Source: Mycolicibacterium duvalii
GTDB taxonomy: Bacteria; Actinomycetota; Actinomycetes; Mycobacteriales; Mycobacteriaceae
Assembly (NCBI RefSeq): GCF_010726645.1
Contig: NZ_AP022563.1
Location: 5,332,001-5,396,000 of the forward strand
Direction of reading: 5' to 3'
Length of the DNA: 64,000 bases
Made by a program: the position numbers and the translations under genes. Of the stretch, positions 35,418 to 44,706 are shown piece by piece (position 1 is the stretch's first letter; the number at the start of each line of letters is the position of its first letter). The notes under the pieces were generated by a model that worked only from the letters and a program-made list of their open reading frames with translations, was not told the origin of the DNA and did not search any database.

Positions 35418-36706
35418 ACCTGAATCCGTTCCAGTTCGAGAAAATGTGCCGCACACGAGATGCACGGGTCGTAGTTGCGGATGGTGCGTTCGCACAACCG
35501 GATCAGGCTGTCGTCATCGAGGGCGAGATTGTCCTGCGTGACGCGACGCAGGTCGTCCTCGATGGCCGATTGGTTCTGTGAGGTGGGCGGGACGATGGTG
35601 GCCGAGCGGATGAGGCCGGCGTCGTCGAGTTCGTAGCGGTGGTAGAGCAGGCCGCGGGGCGCCTCGCTCACGCCGTGACCGATCCCGGCACGCGGCGCCA
35701 CGGGGACCGCGGCGCGCGCCGGACGCTCATAGTCGGCGATCAGGCGCAGCGCCTCGTCGAGTGCATAGACCACCTCGACGGCACGGACCAGAATGCTGCG
35801 GAACGGATTTCGGCATTCGGGGCCGAGCCCGACGTCGACGGCGACCTGCTGGGCCAGCGGAGAGAGGTGGCGATAGTTCAGGGTGTAACGGGCCAGCGGC
35901 CCGGTCAGGTAACGCCGCCCGTCCAGACGAGCGTGCAGTGCAGTGGAATGCGGTACCTGATGTTCGACGACGTGGTCGGTGAACTCGTTGGGGGAGAAAG
36001 CCAGTCCGGTGGTGGAGTGCATGTCGCCGCACTCGATCGCGTAGCGGTCGGGGTGGGTCACGGCGAGCAGTTCGTGGTCGAGGTCCCCATCGGGGAAGTC
36101 GAACCGGGCGGCCCGGCGCGCGGTGTCGATGGTGAGGTCGCGCGCACGCCGCAGCGCCTCGGCGAGTGTCGCCAGCTCGGCCGGCTCGGGGGTCGAGTAG
36201 AAGCCGCCGACGCGGACGTTGATCGGGTGGATGGGACGGCCACCGATCAGTTCCAGTAGCGCGTTGCCGGCCTTCTTCACCGCCAGACCGTGCTCGACGA
36301 GCTCACGGTGGTCGGCAGCCAGCGCAACGGCATCGGGATAGCCGAGAAAGTCGGGCAGGTGCAGCAGATGGATGTGCAGGGTGTGGCTGGAGATCCATTC
36401 GCCGCAGTAGAGCAACCTGCGCAGTGCCGCGAGCGGCGGGTCGAGTTCGGCACCGCACAGTTGCTCGATCGCGTTGCATGCGCTGACCTGGTAGGCGACC
36501 GGACAGATGCCGCAGATCCGGGCGGTGATGTCCGGCGGCTCGGTAAAGGCCCGGCCGCGCAGGAACGCCTCGAAGAACCGGGGCGGTTCGTAGATGGCGA
36601 GCTCGGCGCGTTCGACGGTGCCGCCGGAGACCACCACCTTCAGCGCTCCTTCGCCTTCGACGCGGGCCAGCGAGCTGACCCGCAGTTGTCTACTGCGGTG
36701 GCTCAT
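35414..36706 (-). CDS. hyhL: Group 3b NiFe-hydrogenase large (alpha) subunit
   Basis: A 430-residue catalytic subunit. The four nickel-iron cysteines are visible in RICGICP (Cys65/Cys68) and DPCISCAAH (Cys415/Cys418), with His421 marking the processing point. The final nine residues after His421 would be removed by the protease encoded next. The ATG at 36706 (MSHRSRQLRVSSLARVEGEG) overlaps the hyhS end by 17 bp. Subunit order and motifs fit cytosolic bidirectional NADP-linked (sulfhydrogenase-type) enzymes, as in M. smegmatis hydrogenase 3. In this group it mainly evolves H2 during hypoxia. Confidence 0.94.
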   Translation of the reverse strand: MSHRSRQLRVSSLARVEGEGALKVVVSGGTVERAELAIYEPPRFFEAFLRGRAFTEPPDITARICGICPVAYQVSACNAIEQLCGAELDPPLAALRRLLYCGEWISSHTLHIHLLHLPDFLGYPDAVALAADHRELVEHGLAVKKAGNALLELIGGRPIHPINVRVGGFYSTPEPAELATLAEALRRARDLTIDTARRAARFDFPDGDLDHELLAVTHPDRYAIECGDMHSTTGLAFSPNEFTDHVVEHQVPHSTALHARLDGRRYLTGPLARYTLNYRHLSPLAQQVAVDVGLGPECRNPFRSILVRAVEVVYALDEALRLIADYERPARAAVPVAPRAGIGHGVSEAPRGLLYHRYELDDAGLIRSATIVPPTSQNQSAIEDDLRRVTQDNLALDDDSLIRLCERTIRNYDPCISCAAHFLELERIQV

Positions 36707-37463
36707 CGATGCTCCGTTCGGCGAATTCGGGTGCCGCCGCGGCGAACGTGGCGAATGCGCGGTCGACGGCTTCGGCCGGCATTCCGTTGATCCGCAGGAT
36801 CGGTAGCAGCGCACCCACGTTGGGGGCCGTCATCGGGCCGAAGCAGCCGAAGCAGCCGCGGTTGTAGGTGGGGCACAGCGCACCGCAGCCGGCGTGGGTC
36901 ACCGGCCCGAGGCAGGGGATGCCTTGGGACACCGTGATGCAGGTGGTGCCGCGGCGTTTGCATTCGGTGCAGACGCTGGTGTCGGGCAGGTCGGGCTTGC
37001 GTCCGGCCAGCAGTGCGGTCAGCGTGTCGAGCAGTTGGCGACGGTCGATCGGACAGCCGCGCAACTCGTAGTCCACCCGCACGTGCGCCGAGATCGGGGT
37101 GACGGTGTCCAGCGTCGAAATGTACTGCGGAGAGGCGTAGACGACCGACAGGTATTCGGTGACGTCGGCGAAGTTGCGCAGCGCCTGGATGCCGCCATGG
37201 GTGGCGCAGGCACCGATGACGACCAATGTGGTGGACTGCTCCCGGATCTCGAGGATGCGCCGCCGTTCGTCGGGCGTGCTGATCGAACCCTCTACCAGCG
37301 ACACGTCGTAGGGCCCCGGGAGGACCGCGCTGGAGGCCTCCAGGAAGTGCGCGATGCGGACCTGGCCGGCCAGCGTCAGCAGTTCGTCCTCACAGTCCAG
37401 CAGGCTCAGTTGGCAACCGTCGCAGGAGGTGAACTTCCACACCGCCAAAGTCGGGGTGGCCAT
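36690..37463 (-). CDS. hyhS: Group 3b NiFe-hydrogenase small (delta) subunit
   Basis: A 257-residue subunit carrying three iron-sulfur clusters. The proximal site includes SCDGC (Cys14/Cys17) with later GACATHGG and RGCPID. The C-terminal half is Cys-rich (CTECKRRG, PCLGPVTHAGCGALCP, RGCFGCFGP) and binds the medial and distal clusters. There is no Tat signal, consistent with a cytosolic enzyme. The ATG at 37463 shares one base with the hyhG stop (TGATG). It passes electrons from the NiFe site to the gamma subunit. Confidence 0.93.
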   Translation of the reverse strand: MATPTLAVWKFTSCDGCQLSLLDCEDELLTLAGQVRIAHFLEASSAVLPGPYDVSLVEGSISTPDERRRILEIREQSTTLVVIGACATHGGIQALRNFADVTEYLSVVYASPQYISTLDTVTPISAHVRVDYELRGCPIDRRQLLDTLTALLAGRKPDLPDTSVCTECKRRGTTCITVSQGIPCLGPVTHAGCGALCPTYNRGCFGCFGPMTAPNVGALLPILRINGMPAEAVDRAFATFAAAAPEFAERSIDEPPQ

Positions 37464-38311
37464 CACAGCTCCGGCACCGACAGCAGGGGCTGCGCCGTGG
37501 CGTAGTCGACGATGGGGCCGTCCCGGCACAGCAGCAGGGGGCCGAGCTGGCAGTGCCCGCAGCGGGCGACGCCGCACTGCATGTTGCGTTCCAACGAGAT
37601 CCGAATGTCCTGAGCAGCAACTTTTTTGGCCAGCAGGGCACGCGCGCAGAACTGCATCATGGGTTCGGGTCCGCACAGGAAGGCGGAGGTGCGGCCCGGG
37701 TCGAGGTGCAGGCGGGCCAGCGGCTCGGTGACGAACCCGACCTGGCCGGTCCAGCTCGCCGCGGGCCGGTCGACCGTCTGGTGCAGTTCGAGTCCGGCTG
37801 CGGCCCAACGGTGCTGATCGCCGCGGAACAGCATGTCGGCCGGACTGCGGGCCCCGGTGATGAGCACGACGCGCCGGTAGCTGCCACGGGCGGCGAGGAC
37901 GGCGAGGACCAGCGGCCGCAACGGCGCCAGCCCGACCCCGCCGGCGACGATCACCAGGTCGCGGCCGATGGCCGATTCCGGTTGCCAGCCGGTGCCGAAC
38001 GGTCCGCGCACGCCGACCAGGCCACCGACGGGGGTGTCGTGCAGCGCACGGCTGACGGCCCCGACCGCGCGGATGGTGTGCTCGAGGAACCCGGCGCGGG
38101 CGGGGTCTCCGCTGACCGAGATCGCTATCTCGCCGATCCCGTGGCGGTAGAGCATCATGAACTGTCCGGCCCGAAACGGTTGGGCGGCTTGCCGGGTGGG
38201 TTCGAGAATCAGTGTCACCGTGTCGGAGGTCTGGGTGATCCGGTCGACGACCCGGTGGGCCAGCATGGTGTCCGCGTCGGTGGTCCGGCCGGCGGACAAC
38301 TCGACGGTCAC
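37463..38311 (-). CDS. hyhG: Hydrogenase gamma subunit (FAD/NAD(P)-binding, 2Fe-2S)
   Basis: A 282-residue flavoprotein of the ferredoxin-NADP reductase type. An FAD domain (about 10-105, FRAGQFMMLY) precedes a nucleotide domain (VIVAGGVGLAPLRPLV and FLCGPEPMMQFCARAL). A C-terminal cysteine set (NMQCGVARCGHCQLGPLLLC) binds a 2Fe-2S cluster. It exchanges electrons with NADP(H). The GTG at 38311 overlaps the stop of the cNBD gene (GTGA); an ATG 13 codons later is possible. Confidence 0.93.
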   Translation of the reverse strand: MTVELSAGRTTDADTMLAHRVVDRITQTSDTVTLILEPTRQAAQPFRAGQFMMLYRHGIGEIAISVSGDPARAGFLEHTIRAVGAVSRALHDTPVGGLVGVRGPFGTGWQPESAIGRDLVIVAGGVGLAPLRPLVLAVLAARGSYRRVVLITGARSPADMLFRGDQHRWAAAGLELHQTVDRPAASWTGQVGFVTEPLARLHLDPGRTSAFLCGPEPMMQFCARALLAKKVAAQDIRISLERNMQCGVARCGHCQLGPLLLCRDGPIVDYATAQPLLSVPEL

Positions 38312-38805
38312 CGGTGACCTGCAGCGGGGGAGTGGGAGCTGTGGTACTCGGCGGACGTGCTGTACAGATCGAGCAGGCGCGCGCGGGTGGCGTGCAATCG
38401 GTCGAGCACGACACCGAGCAGCATCCGGGTCACGGCGTAGCCGACCTGCGGGTCGGCGTCGGCGAGCCGCATCAAGCTCGTCGCGTCGAACTCGACGGCG
38501 TCGACAGGTTCGGTGGTGCGGGCGCCGAACTGCCACCGGTACGGCGGCACCAGCCACGACCAGCCCAGCAGATCTCCGGGCCCCAGGGTCTGCATGGTGA
38601 CCGTGCCCCGTCCGGGAACGCGGGTGTCGAGCGCGATCTGACCGCTGCGGATCAGCCAGCAGCGTTGGGCGGGCTGCCCTTCGGAGAACAGCCGCTGCCC
38701 ACTCGGGTAGCTCACCCCCCGGCCGGAGCGGGCGAGCGCGTCGAGTGCGGCCGGGGCCAGCGACGCCATGATCGGGAATTTCGCAAGCTCACTGCTGGTC
38801 GTCAT
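38308..38805 (-). CDS. Stand-alone cyclic-nucleotide-binding-domain protein
   Basis: A 165-residue protein consisting of a Crp-type cNMP-binding beta-roll (LFSEGQPAQRCWLIRSGQIAL, LGPGDLLGWSWL) and a helix (about 115-150), then a Ser/His-rich tail. There is no helix-turn-helix, so it cannot act like CRP on DNA. The phosphate-binding cassette lacks the usual GE..L...R.AS pattern, so cAMP binding is doubtful. It is embedded between hyhB and hyhG with overlaps of 17 and 4 bp. A post-translational or structural role in the hydrogenase is the best guess. Confidence 0.85.
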   Translation of the reverse strand: MTTSSELAKFPIMASLAPAALDALARSGRGVSYPSGQRLFSEGQPAQRCWLIRSGQIALDTRVPGRGTVTMQTLGPGDLLGWSWLVPPYRWQFGARTTEPVDAVEFDATSLMRLADADPQVGYAVTRMLLGVVLDRLHATRARLLDLYSTSAEYHSSHSPAAGHR

Positions 38806-39919
38806 CGGTCGCTCCCTCCGCCAGCCGGGCCACCTCTTCGGTGATGTCGATTCCGGCGGGACACCAGGCGATGCAGCGTCCGCATCCCACACAGCCGGAG
38901 GAACCGAACTGGTCGTGCCACGTGCCGAGTTTGTGGCTGATCCAGTGCCGGTAGCGATGCGCCCCCGAGGTGCGCACGCTGCCACCGTGCAGATAGGAGA
39001 AGTCGAGCTCGAAGCACGACGCCCAGCGCTGCCAGCGTTCGGCGTGGTCACCGGTCAGGTCGGTCACGTCTTCGGTGCTGGTGCAGAAACAGGTCGGGCA
39101 GACCATGGTGCAGTTGGCGCACGTCAGGCAGCGGCTGGCGACCTCGTCCCACTGCGGCGACTCGCGGGAGTCGCGCAGCAGGGCGGGCAGGTCGACGTCG
39201 GGCATGACGCGGCCCATCCGGTCCGCGGCCGCGGATACCGCCCCGCGGGCCGCCTCGATCTGGGCCGGTGCGGCAGGTCGGTGCGGTACCCGGCTGAGCA
39301 CCAGGGCGCCGGCGTCGCTGCCGACGTCGACGACGAAACGATGCCCATCCTCGTCGATGCTCTCGGTGAGCGCGAGATCGTACCCGGCGGCGACACCGGG
39401 TCCGGTCCCCATCGAGGTGCAGAAGCACACCCCGCCCGGTTCGGTGCAGTTGACCGCGACGACGAATACCGTCGCGAGCCGTCCGGTGAAGTCCGGGTCG
39501 GGGTGGCTGCCGCCGCCCAGGACGCGGTTGAGGGTGGCGATCGCCGCGAGGTCGCAGCCCCGCACCCCGAGGAACGCGGTCGGCGTCGGGGCATCGTCGT
39601 CGGTGGGGCAGGGCTGCTGCAGGTCGGCTCCGAGCCGGGCGATCCGGCGGTGCGGCGGGTGCAGGAACGTCTTCCAGGAGCCGGGCCCGGCGGAGTGCGC
39701 GAAGACGGCGTCGTCGTCGCGGCGGTGCAGTCGGTAGCTGCCCGGCTGGGTGCGGACGCCCCAGCCCGCGGGCAGCTGGGCACCGGAGCTCAGCTCGTCG
39801 AGGACGATGGCCTGGTCGCGCACCTGCGGCCCGATGACGCGATACCCGTTGTCGCGCAGGGCATCGACCAGTAGGTCGAGGCCGGTGCGGTCGATGATCA
39901 CGCTGTCGCCAGGATTCAT
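38789..39919 (-). CDS. hyhB: Hydrogenase beta subunit (4Fe-4S ferredoxin type)
   Basis: A 376-residue electron-transfer subunit. The C-terminal part holds two 4Fe-4S-type clusters: CLTCANCTMVCPTC and CVGCGRCIAWCPAGID. Upstream, FLGVRGCDLAAIATL and CFCTSMGTGPG match sulfhydrogenase beta subunits. With the gamma subunit it forms the NADP-reducing module. The ATG at 39919 lies eight bases after the hypE stop; the 3' end overlaps the cNBD gene by 17 bp. Confidence 0.92.
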   Translation of the reverse strand: MNPGDSVIIDRTGLDLLVDALRDNGYRVIGPQVRDQAIVLDELSSGAQLPAGWGVRTQPGSYRLHRRDDDAVFAHSAGPGSWKTFLHPPHRRIARLGADLQQPCPTDDDAPTPTAFLGVRGCDLAAIATLNRVLGGGSHPDPDFTGRLATVFVVAVNCTEPGGVCFCTSMGTGPGVAAGYDLALTESIDEDGHRFVVDVGSDAGALVLSRVPHRPAAPAQIEAARGAVSAAADRMGRVMPDVDLPALLRDSRESPQWDEVASRCLTCANCTMVCPTCFCTSTEDVTDLTGDHAERWQRWASCFELDFSYLHGGSVRTSGAHRYRHWISHKLGTWHDQFGSSGCVGCGRCIAWCPAGIDITEEVARLAEGATDDDQQ

Positions 39920-39927
39920 CGCGGGCC

Positions 39928-40980
39928 CTAACAGATTCTCGGTAGTTGTTCGCCGACGAGTGTGTCGACGATGCGGCGTGCGCCCATCAGGGTGGTCGCG
40001 GTGACTCGGCCTCGAGGGCCGTCGACGACGCGGCCGATGACGCGGGCGTGCGCACCGGCGGAGACGCCGCGCATGGCGGCCAGCACCGGGGCCGCGGCCT
40101 GCGGTGTGATCATCGCGACCAGGCATCCTTCGCTGGCCACGTGCAGCGGGTCCAGTCCGAGCAGATCGCAGGCCGACCGCACCTCCGTGGGCACCGGGAT
40201 GTCGGACTCGATGAGATCGATGCCGACCCTCGAGGCCTGCGCGATCTCGTTCAGCGCGCTGGCCAGCCCACCGCGGGTGGGGTCGCGCAGCGCGTGCACG
40301 CCCTCACCGCCGGCGGCGACCATCGCGGTGACCAAGTCGTGCAGCGGTCTGCTGTCGGAGCGCAGGTCGGTGTCGAAGCCGAGATCGCCGCGGGCACACA
40401 GCACGGCGACTCCGTGCGCACCGATCGGACCCGACACGATGACCACGTCACCGGGGCGTGCCCGCCCCGCTGAGATGGCAGCTGAGGGCAGTCGGTGGCC
40501 GACTCCGGTGGTGGTCAGGTAGATGCCGTCGGCGGCGCCGTTGTCGACCACCTTGGTGTCGCCGGTGACGACCGGCACCCCGCACTCGGCCGCCGCCACG
40601 GCCACCGAGGCGGTGATGGCGCGAAGTTCCGCCAACTCCAGCCCTTCCTCGATGACGTAGGCCAGGGTCAGTGCGACGGGCCGGGCCCCGCGCATGGCGA
40701 CGTCGTTGATGGTCCCGTGCACGGCCAGCGAGCCGATGTCGCCGCCGGGAAAGAACCGCGGGGTGACGACGAAACTGTCTGTGCTGACCACGATGTCGGT
40801 GCCGTCGACATCGACGATGGCGGCGTCTTCGAGGACACCGGCACCGCCGAGTTCGGCGACGATCACCTCGTCGATCATCTCGGTCATCAGCTGACCGCCG
40901 GAGCCGTGGCCGAGCCGGACCCGGCCGCGGTCCGGCTGCGGGACAGGGCAGGCGGCGTACGCCGGGTTGGGCGCGGTCAC
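39928..40980 (-). CDS. hypE: Hydrogenase maturation protein HypE
   Basis: A 350-residue AIR-synthase-fold enzyme. It dehydrates the thiocarbamoyl group placed on its C-terminal Cys by HypF, giving the cyanide ligand of the NiFe site. LGHGSGGQLM starts the ATP domain, followed by VVTGDTKVV and LRDPTRGGLASALNE. The essential terminal motif PRIC is intact. The GTG at 40980 overlaps the hypD stop (GTGA). Confidence 0.95.
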   Translation of the reverse strand: MTAPNPAYAACPVPQPDRGRVRLGHGSGGQLMTEMIDEVIVAELGGAGVLEDAAIVDVDGTDIVVSTDSFVVTPRFFPGGDIGSLAVHGTINDVAMRGARPVALTLAYVIEEGLELAELRAITASVAVAAAECGVPVVTGDTKVVDNGAADGIYLTTTGVGHRLPSAAISAGRARPGDVVIVSGPIGAHGVAVLCARGDLGFDTDLRSDSRPLHDLVTAMVAAGGEGVHALRDPTRGGLASALNEIAQASRVGIDLIESDIPVPTEVRSACDLLGLDPLHVASEGCLVAMITPQAAAPVLAAMRGVSAGAHARVIGRVVDGPRGRVTATTLMGARRIVDTLVGEQLPRIC

Positions 40981-42083
40981 GAGATGCTCACCCGATGGGC
41001 CGGTCGGCCGGCCGCGTAGAACGCTGCGCAGGTGCCCTCGGCGGACACCATGGGCGCGCCGAGAGGAGTGCGGGGGGTGCAGTCGGTGGCGTAGGCGGCG
41101 CAGTCGGTGGGCAGCGCGGTCCCGCGCAGGATCTCGCCGGCGCGGCACGCGGTGTTCTCCGTCGGCGCGCCGGCCGGGACGGCGAAGCGCCTCGCGGCAT
41201 CGAACCGCGCGAAGCGCGGCGCCAGCCGTAGACCGCTGTCGGGAATGGTGCCCACGCCCCGCCAGTGATGGCTGTCGATCTCGAACACCGTGCTGATCGC
41301 CTGTTGGGCCGCCTTGTTGCCGCCTCGTCGCACCGCGCGGACGTATTGGTTCTCCAACTCGGCGCGGCCCTCTTCCAGCTGGCGGACCACCATCAGGATG
41401 CCTTCGAGCAGGTCGAGCGGCTCGAAGCCGGTGACCACCATCGGTACCCGGTATTTCGCCACGAGGGGTTCGTACTCGGCCAAGCCCATCACCGCGCACA
41501 CGTGGCCGGCGGCCAGGACGCCCTGCACCTGGTTGTCCGGCGCATCCAGAATCGCCGTGATCGCCGGCGGCACGCGGACGTGGCTGGCCAGCACGCTGAA
41601 GTTGGCCGCGCCGGCCTCGTGGGCGGCCAGCACCGCCATCGCGTTGGCGGGGGCGGTGGTCTCGAAGCCGACCGCGAAGAACACCACCTCGCGCTCGGGG
41701 TGGGCGCGGGCGATGGCCACCGCGTCGCGCGGCGAATACACCACACGCACGTCCCCGCCGCGGGCCTTGACTCCGAGAAGGTCGCCGCGGGAACCCGGAA
41801 CGCGCAGCATGTCACCGTAACTGGTGAAGATGACACCGGGCCGGCCCGCGATCGCGACGGCCTGGTCGATCGTCTCGAGCGGGGTGACGCACACCGGGCA
41901 GCCGGGGCCGTGGATCATCCGCAGGCCGGCGGGCAGCACCTCGTCGATGCCCTGGCGAACCAGGGTGTGGGTCTGGCCGCCGCAGACCTCCATGATCGCC
42001 CACGGCCGGGTCGCGGCGGCGTGCACTTCGTCGAGCAGGCGGCGCGCGAGCGCGGGATCGCGGTACTCGTCCAGATACTTCAC
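40977..42083 (-). CDS. hypD: Hydrogenase maturation protein HypD
   Basis: A 368-residue iron-sulfur scaffold. With HypC it assembles the Fe(CN)2CO unit. Key motifs are EVCGGQTHT, IHGPGCPVCVTP, FFAVGFETTAP and a Cys-rich C-terminal region (TACRAGEILRG, TDCAAYATDCTP) that binds a 4Fe-4S cluster. The GTG at 42083 overlaps the hypC stop. Confidence 0.95.
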   Translation of the reverse strand: MKYLDEYRDPALARRLLDEVHAAATRPWAIMEVCGGQTHTLVRQGIDEVLPAGLRMIHGPGCPVCVTPLETIDQAVAIAGRPGVIFTSYGDMLRVPGSRGDLLGVKARGGDVRVVYSPRDAVAIARAHPEREVVFFAVGFETTAPANAMAVLAAHEAGAANFSVLASHVRVPPAITAILDAPDNQVQGVLAAGHVCAVMGLAEYEPLVAKYRVPMVVTGFEPLDLLEGILMVVRQLEEGRAELENQYVRAVRRGGNKAAQQAISTVFEIDSHHWRGVGTIPDSGLRLAPRFARFDAARRFAVPAGAPTENTACRAGEILRGTALPTDCAAYATDCTPRTPLGAPMVSAEGTCAAFYAAGRPAHRVSIS

Positions 42084-42343
42084 AGCGGCTCCACCGGGTC
42101 GGGACCGAGTTCGGCGGCCAGCGCGTCGGGGATCGCGCGGATCACCGCGAGGGTTCGGGCGGCCTCGTCTTCGTCGAGGCGGCTGATGGCGAATCCGACG
42201 TGGACGATGACGTAGTCGTCGACCGCGGCGTCGGGCACGAACGCCAGACACACCTCTCGGCGCACCCCGTCGAAGTCCACTGTGGCCATCGCGGCGGCGG
42301 CGTCCGTCATGGCGATGATCCGGCCGGGAATCCCTAGACACAT
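42080..42343 (-). CDS. hypC: Hydrogenase maturation chaperone HypC
   Basis: An 87-residue HypC/HybG-family chaperone. It begins MCLGIPGRI with the essential Cys2, and has DFDGVRREVCLAFVPD and DYVIVHVGFAISRLDEDEA. It shuttles the iron unit from HypD to the large-subunit precursor. It sits two bases after the hypF stop and overlaps hypD by four. Confidence 0.95.
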   Translation of the reverse strand: MCLGIPGRIIAMTDAAAAMATVDFDGVRREVCLAFVPDAAVDDYVIVHVGFAISRLDEDEAARTLAVIRAIPDALAAELGPDPVEPL

Positions 42344-42345
42344 GA

Positions 42346-44670
42346 CTAGCCCCGCTTCCAGCGCGCAGCCGCGACGACGGCCTGGCCGTAGCTGATCCCG
42401 CCGTCGTTGACCGGGACATGCTGTCCGACAAAACCTTTGATGCCCGCGCTATCCAGACCGTCGAGCACCAGGGTGGTCAGCCTGGCATTCTGGAACACCC
42501 CGCCGCCCAGGCAGGCCACGTCCCTGCCCAGACACCGGGCGGCTTCGACAGCCATGCCCACCACGACGTCGGCGACCGTGTTCAGGAATCGTGCCGCGAC
42601 CTCGCCGACCGGCGCGTCGCCGACGAGTTCGAGTGCCGCGACCAGGGTCGGTGTCGGGTCGTACACCAGCAGCCCGTCGCGGCGGTGCAGCCGCCACGGC
42701 AGGGCGGTGCGCCCGGGATGTCCCGCCGCAGCCGTTTCCAGCCGGACCGCGGCTTCGCCCTCGTAGGTGTTGTCGTCGCACACCCCCAGTAGCGCGGAGA
42801 CGGCGTCGAAGAGGCGTCCTGCGCTCGACGCGCGCGGGCAGTTCAGGTCGGTCTCGACCATCGCGCGGACCACGGCGACCTCTCGGCTGGGCATCCGGCT
42901 CACCAGTGGCTCGGTCAGGTCCGCGGGGACGGCGCCGTAGCCGAACGACTCGGCGCCGTACAGGTAGCCCAGCGCCATCCGCACCGGTCGGCGCACCGCG
43001 GCGGACCCGCCGGGCATGGGGGCGGTGCCGAAGCGTCCGAAGCGGCGATAACCGGTGTAGTCGGCCAGCAGAATCTCCCCGCCCCAGAAGGTGCCGTCGT
43101 CGCCGAACCCCAGCCCGTCCAGCGCGATACCGACGAAGGCGTCCGTGACGCCGTGCTCGGCGGCGGTGGCCACGACGTGGGCGTGGTGGTGTTGCACCGG
43201 GATTCGGTGGGCGGCCGGCCATCTCTGCTTGGCGTACTGGGTGGACAGGTAGCCCGGGTGACAATCGTGAGCCACGACGCCGGGACGGGTGTCATGTTGG
43301 CGGCTCAACGCGGACACCGTGTTCTCGAAGGCCGAGAAGACGTCGGCATTCTCCAGGTCGCCGAGATGCGGGCCCAGCACCGCTGCCGCGTCGGTCGCCA
43401 AGGTGCACGTGTGTTTGAGTTGTGCGCCCACCGCCAGCACCGGTTCCGCGGCAGCGACCGGCAGCGGCAGCGCGTCCGGGGCGTAGCCGCGGGCGCGCCG
43501 GATCGTCGTGACCCTTCCTCGCTGGACGCGCAGCACCGAGTCGTCGTAACCCGACCGGATCGGTCGATCGTGGGTGAGCAGCCCGTCGATCAGCGGTGCG
43601 AGTACCGTCTGCGCCGTTTCGTCGTCGGTGACAGTCGTTGCGCCGCTGAGGTTTCCGCTCGTGACCACCAGCGGGCGACGCAGCTGGGCCAGCAGGAGAT
43701 GCTGCAACGGGTTGGACGGAACGAACAGGCCGATCTCGGCGCACCCCGGGGCGATGTCCGCCGACACGGGGGCATCCGCGCGGCGGGGCACCAGTACGAT
43801 CGGCGCCGCCGGTGAGGTGAGCAGTGTGTCGGCAAGAGCGTCGACGACGCCGACGGTGCGCGCGGCGGCGACGTCGGCCACCATCACCGCCAGCGGCTTG
43901 GTCGGGCGCGCCTTCACCTGCCGAAGTCGCGTCACCGTGTCGGCGTTCGTCGCGTCGCACACCAGGTGGTAGCCGCCGATGCCTTTCACCGCGACGATGC
44001 CGCCCGCGGCAATGCGGGTGCATGCGGCCTGCAACGCCGATTCGGCGGTCGCGCGGACGCAGCCGTCGCCCTGCCAGCTCAGCTGTGGGCCGCACCCGGG
44101 GCAGCAGGTCGGCTCGGCGTGGAAGCGCCGGTCCCCGGGGTCGTGATACTCCCGAGCACACCGAGCGCACATCGGGAAGCCCCGCATCGCCGTGCGGTCG
44201 CGGTCATAGGGCAGTGCGTCGATGACGGTGGCCCGCGGGCCGCACTGGGTGCAGTTGACGAACGGATAGCGATAGCGCCGGTCGGCCGGGTCGAACAATT
44301 CAGCCAGACAGGACGCACAGGTGGCCAGATCAGCGGGGACCCGCGGCGACGTTGTGGGCTCGGCGACGCTCGCCAGGATCGCGAAACCCTGTGTGGCCGC
44401 AGATCCGGCGGCGGCGACATCGGCGTGCACACGGTCGACGATGGCTGCGGCCGGCGCTCTGTCCCGCAGCCCGGTGAGAAACTCACCGACCGCGTCGCGC
44501 CGGCCGGTCACGCGGATGGCCACCGAGCCACCGACGTTGCGCACATCGCCGCTCAGTCCGAGTTCAGTGGCCAGCCGGTAGACGAACGGGCGATAGCCGA
44601 CCCCCTGGACCACGCCGCCCACGGTGACGTCGACCTGGCAGTGGTCGACCAACACAGACAGCGGGGTCAC
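42346..44670 (-). CDS. hypF: Carbamoyltransferase HypF
   Basis: A 774-residue multidomain enzyme that transfers carbamoyl from carbamoyl phosphate to HypE. Domains in order: acylphosphatase (GVVQGVGYRPFVYR, near residue 20), two zinc fingers (CASC..CTQC and CARC..CPGC), a YrdC-like domain (about 200-390), and a Kae1-like domain with HDCHPGYLSTQYA, HHHAHVV and GGGVFQN. The GTG at 44670 is used; a GGGAGG lies about 23 bases upstream. It is the first gene of the operon, behind a DosR-like box. Confidence 0.94.
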   Translation of the reverse strand: MTPLSVLVDHCQVDVTVGGVVQGVGYRPFVYRLATELGLSGDVRNVGGSVAIRVTGRRDAVGEFLTGLRDRAPAAAIVDRVHADVAAAGSAATQGFAILASVAEPTTSPRVPADLATCASCLAELFDPADRRYRYPFVNCTQCGPRATVIDALPYDRDRTAMRGFPMCARCAREYHDPGDRRFHAEPTCCPGCGPQLSWQGDGCVRATAESALQAACTRIAAGGIVAVKGIGGYHLVCDATNADTVTRLRQVKARPTKPLAVMVADVAAARTVGVVDALADTLLTSPAAPIVLVPRRADAPVSADIAPGCAEIGLFVPSNPLQHLLLAQLRRPLVVTSGNLSGATTVTDDETAQTVLAPLIDGLLTHDRPIRSGYDDSVLRVQRGRVTTIRRARGYAPDALPLPVAAAEPVLAVGAQLKHTCTLATDAAAVLGPHLGDLENADVFSAFENTVSALSRQHDTRPGVVAHDCHPGYLSTQYAKQRWPAAHRIPVQHHHAHVVATAAEHGVTDAFVGIALDGLGFGDDGTFWGGEILLADYTGYRRFGRFGTAPMPGGSAAVRRPVRMALGYLYGAESFGYGAVPADLTEPLVSRMPSREVAVVRAMVETDLNCPRASSAGRLFDAVSALLGVCDDNTYEGEAAVRLETAAAGHPGRTALPWRLHRRDGLLVYDPTPTLVAALELVGDAPVGEVAARFLNTVADVVVGMAVEAARCLGRDVACLGGGVFQNARLTTLVLDGLDSAGIKGFVGQHVPVNDGGISYGQAVVAAARWKRG

Positions 44671-44706
44671 CTGCTTCAGCGTGGCCGAGGACCTCCCGAG
44701 TCTCTA

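Noticed and set aside
38308..38805. Calling the operon-embedded Crp-like gene a transcription factor
   Set aside because: The protein ends after the beta-roll and one helix. No helix-turn-helix is present.
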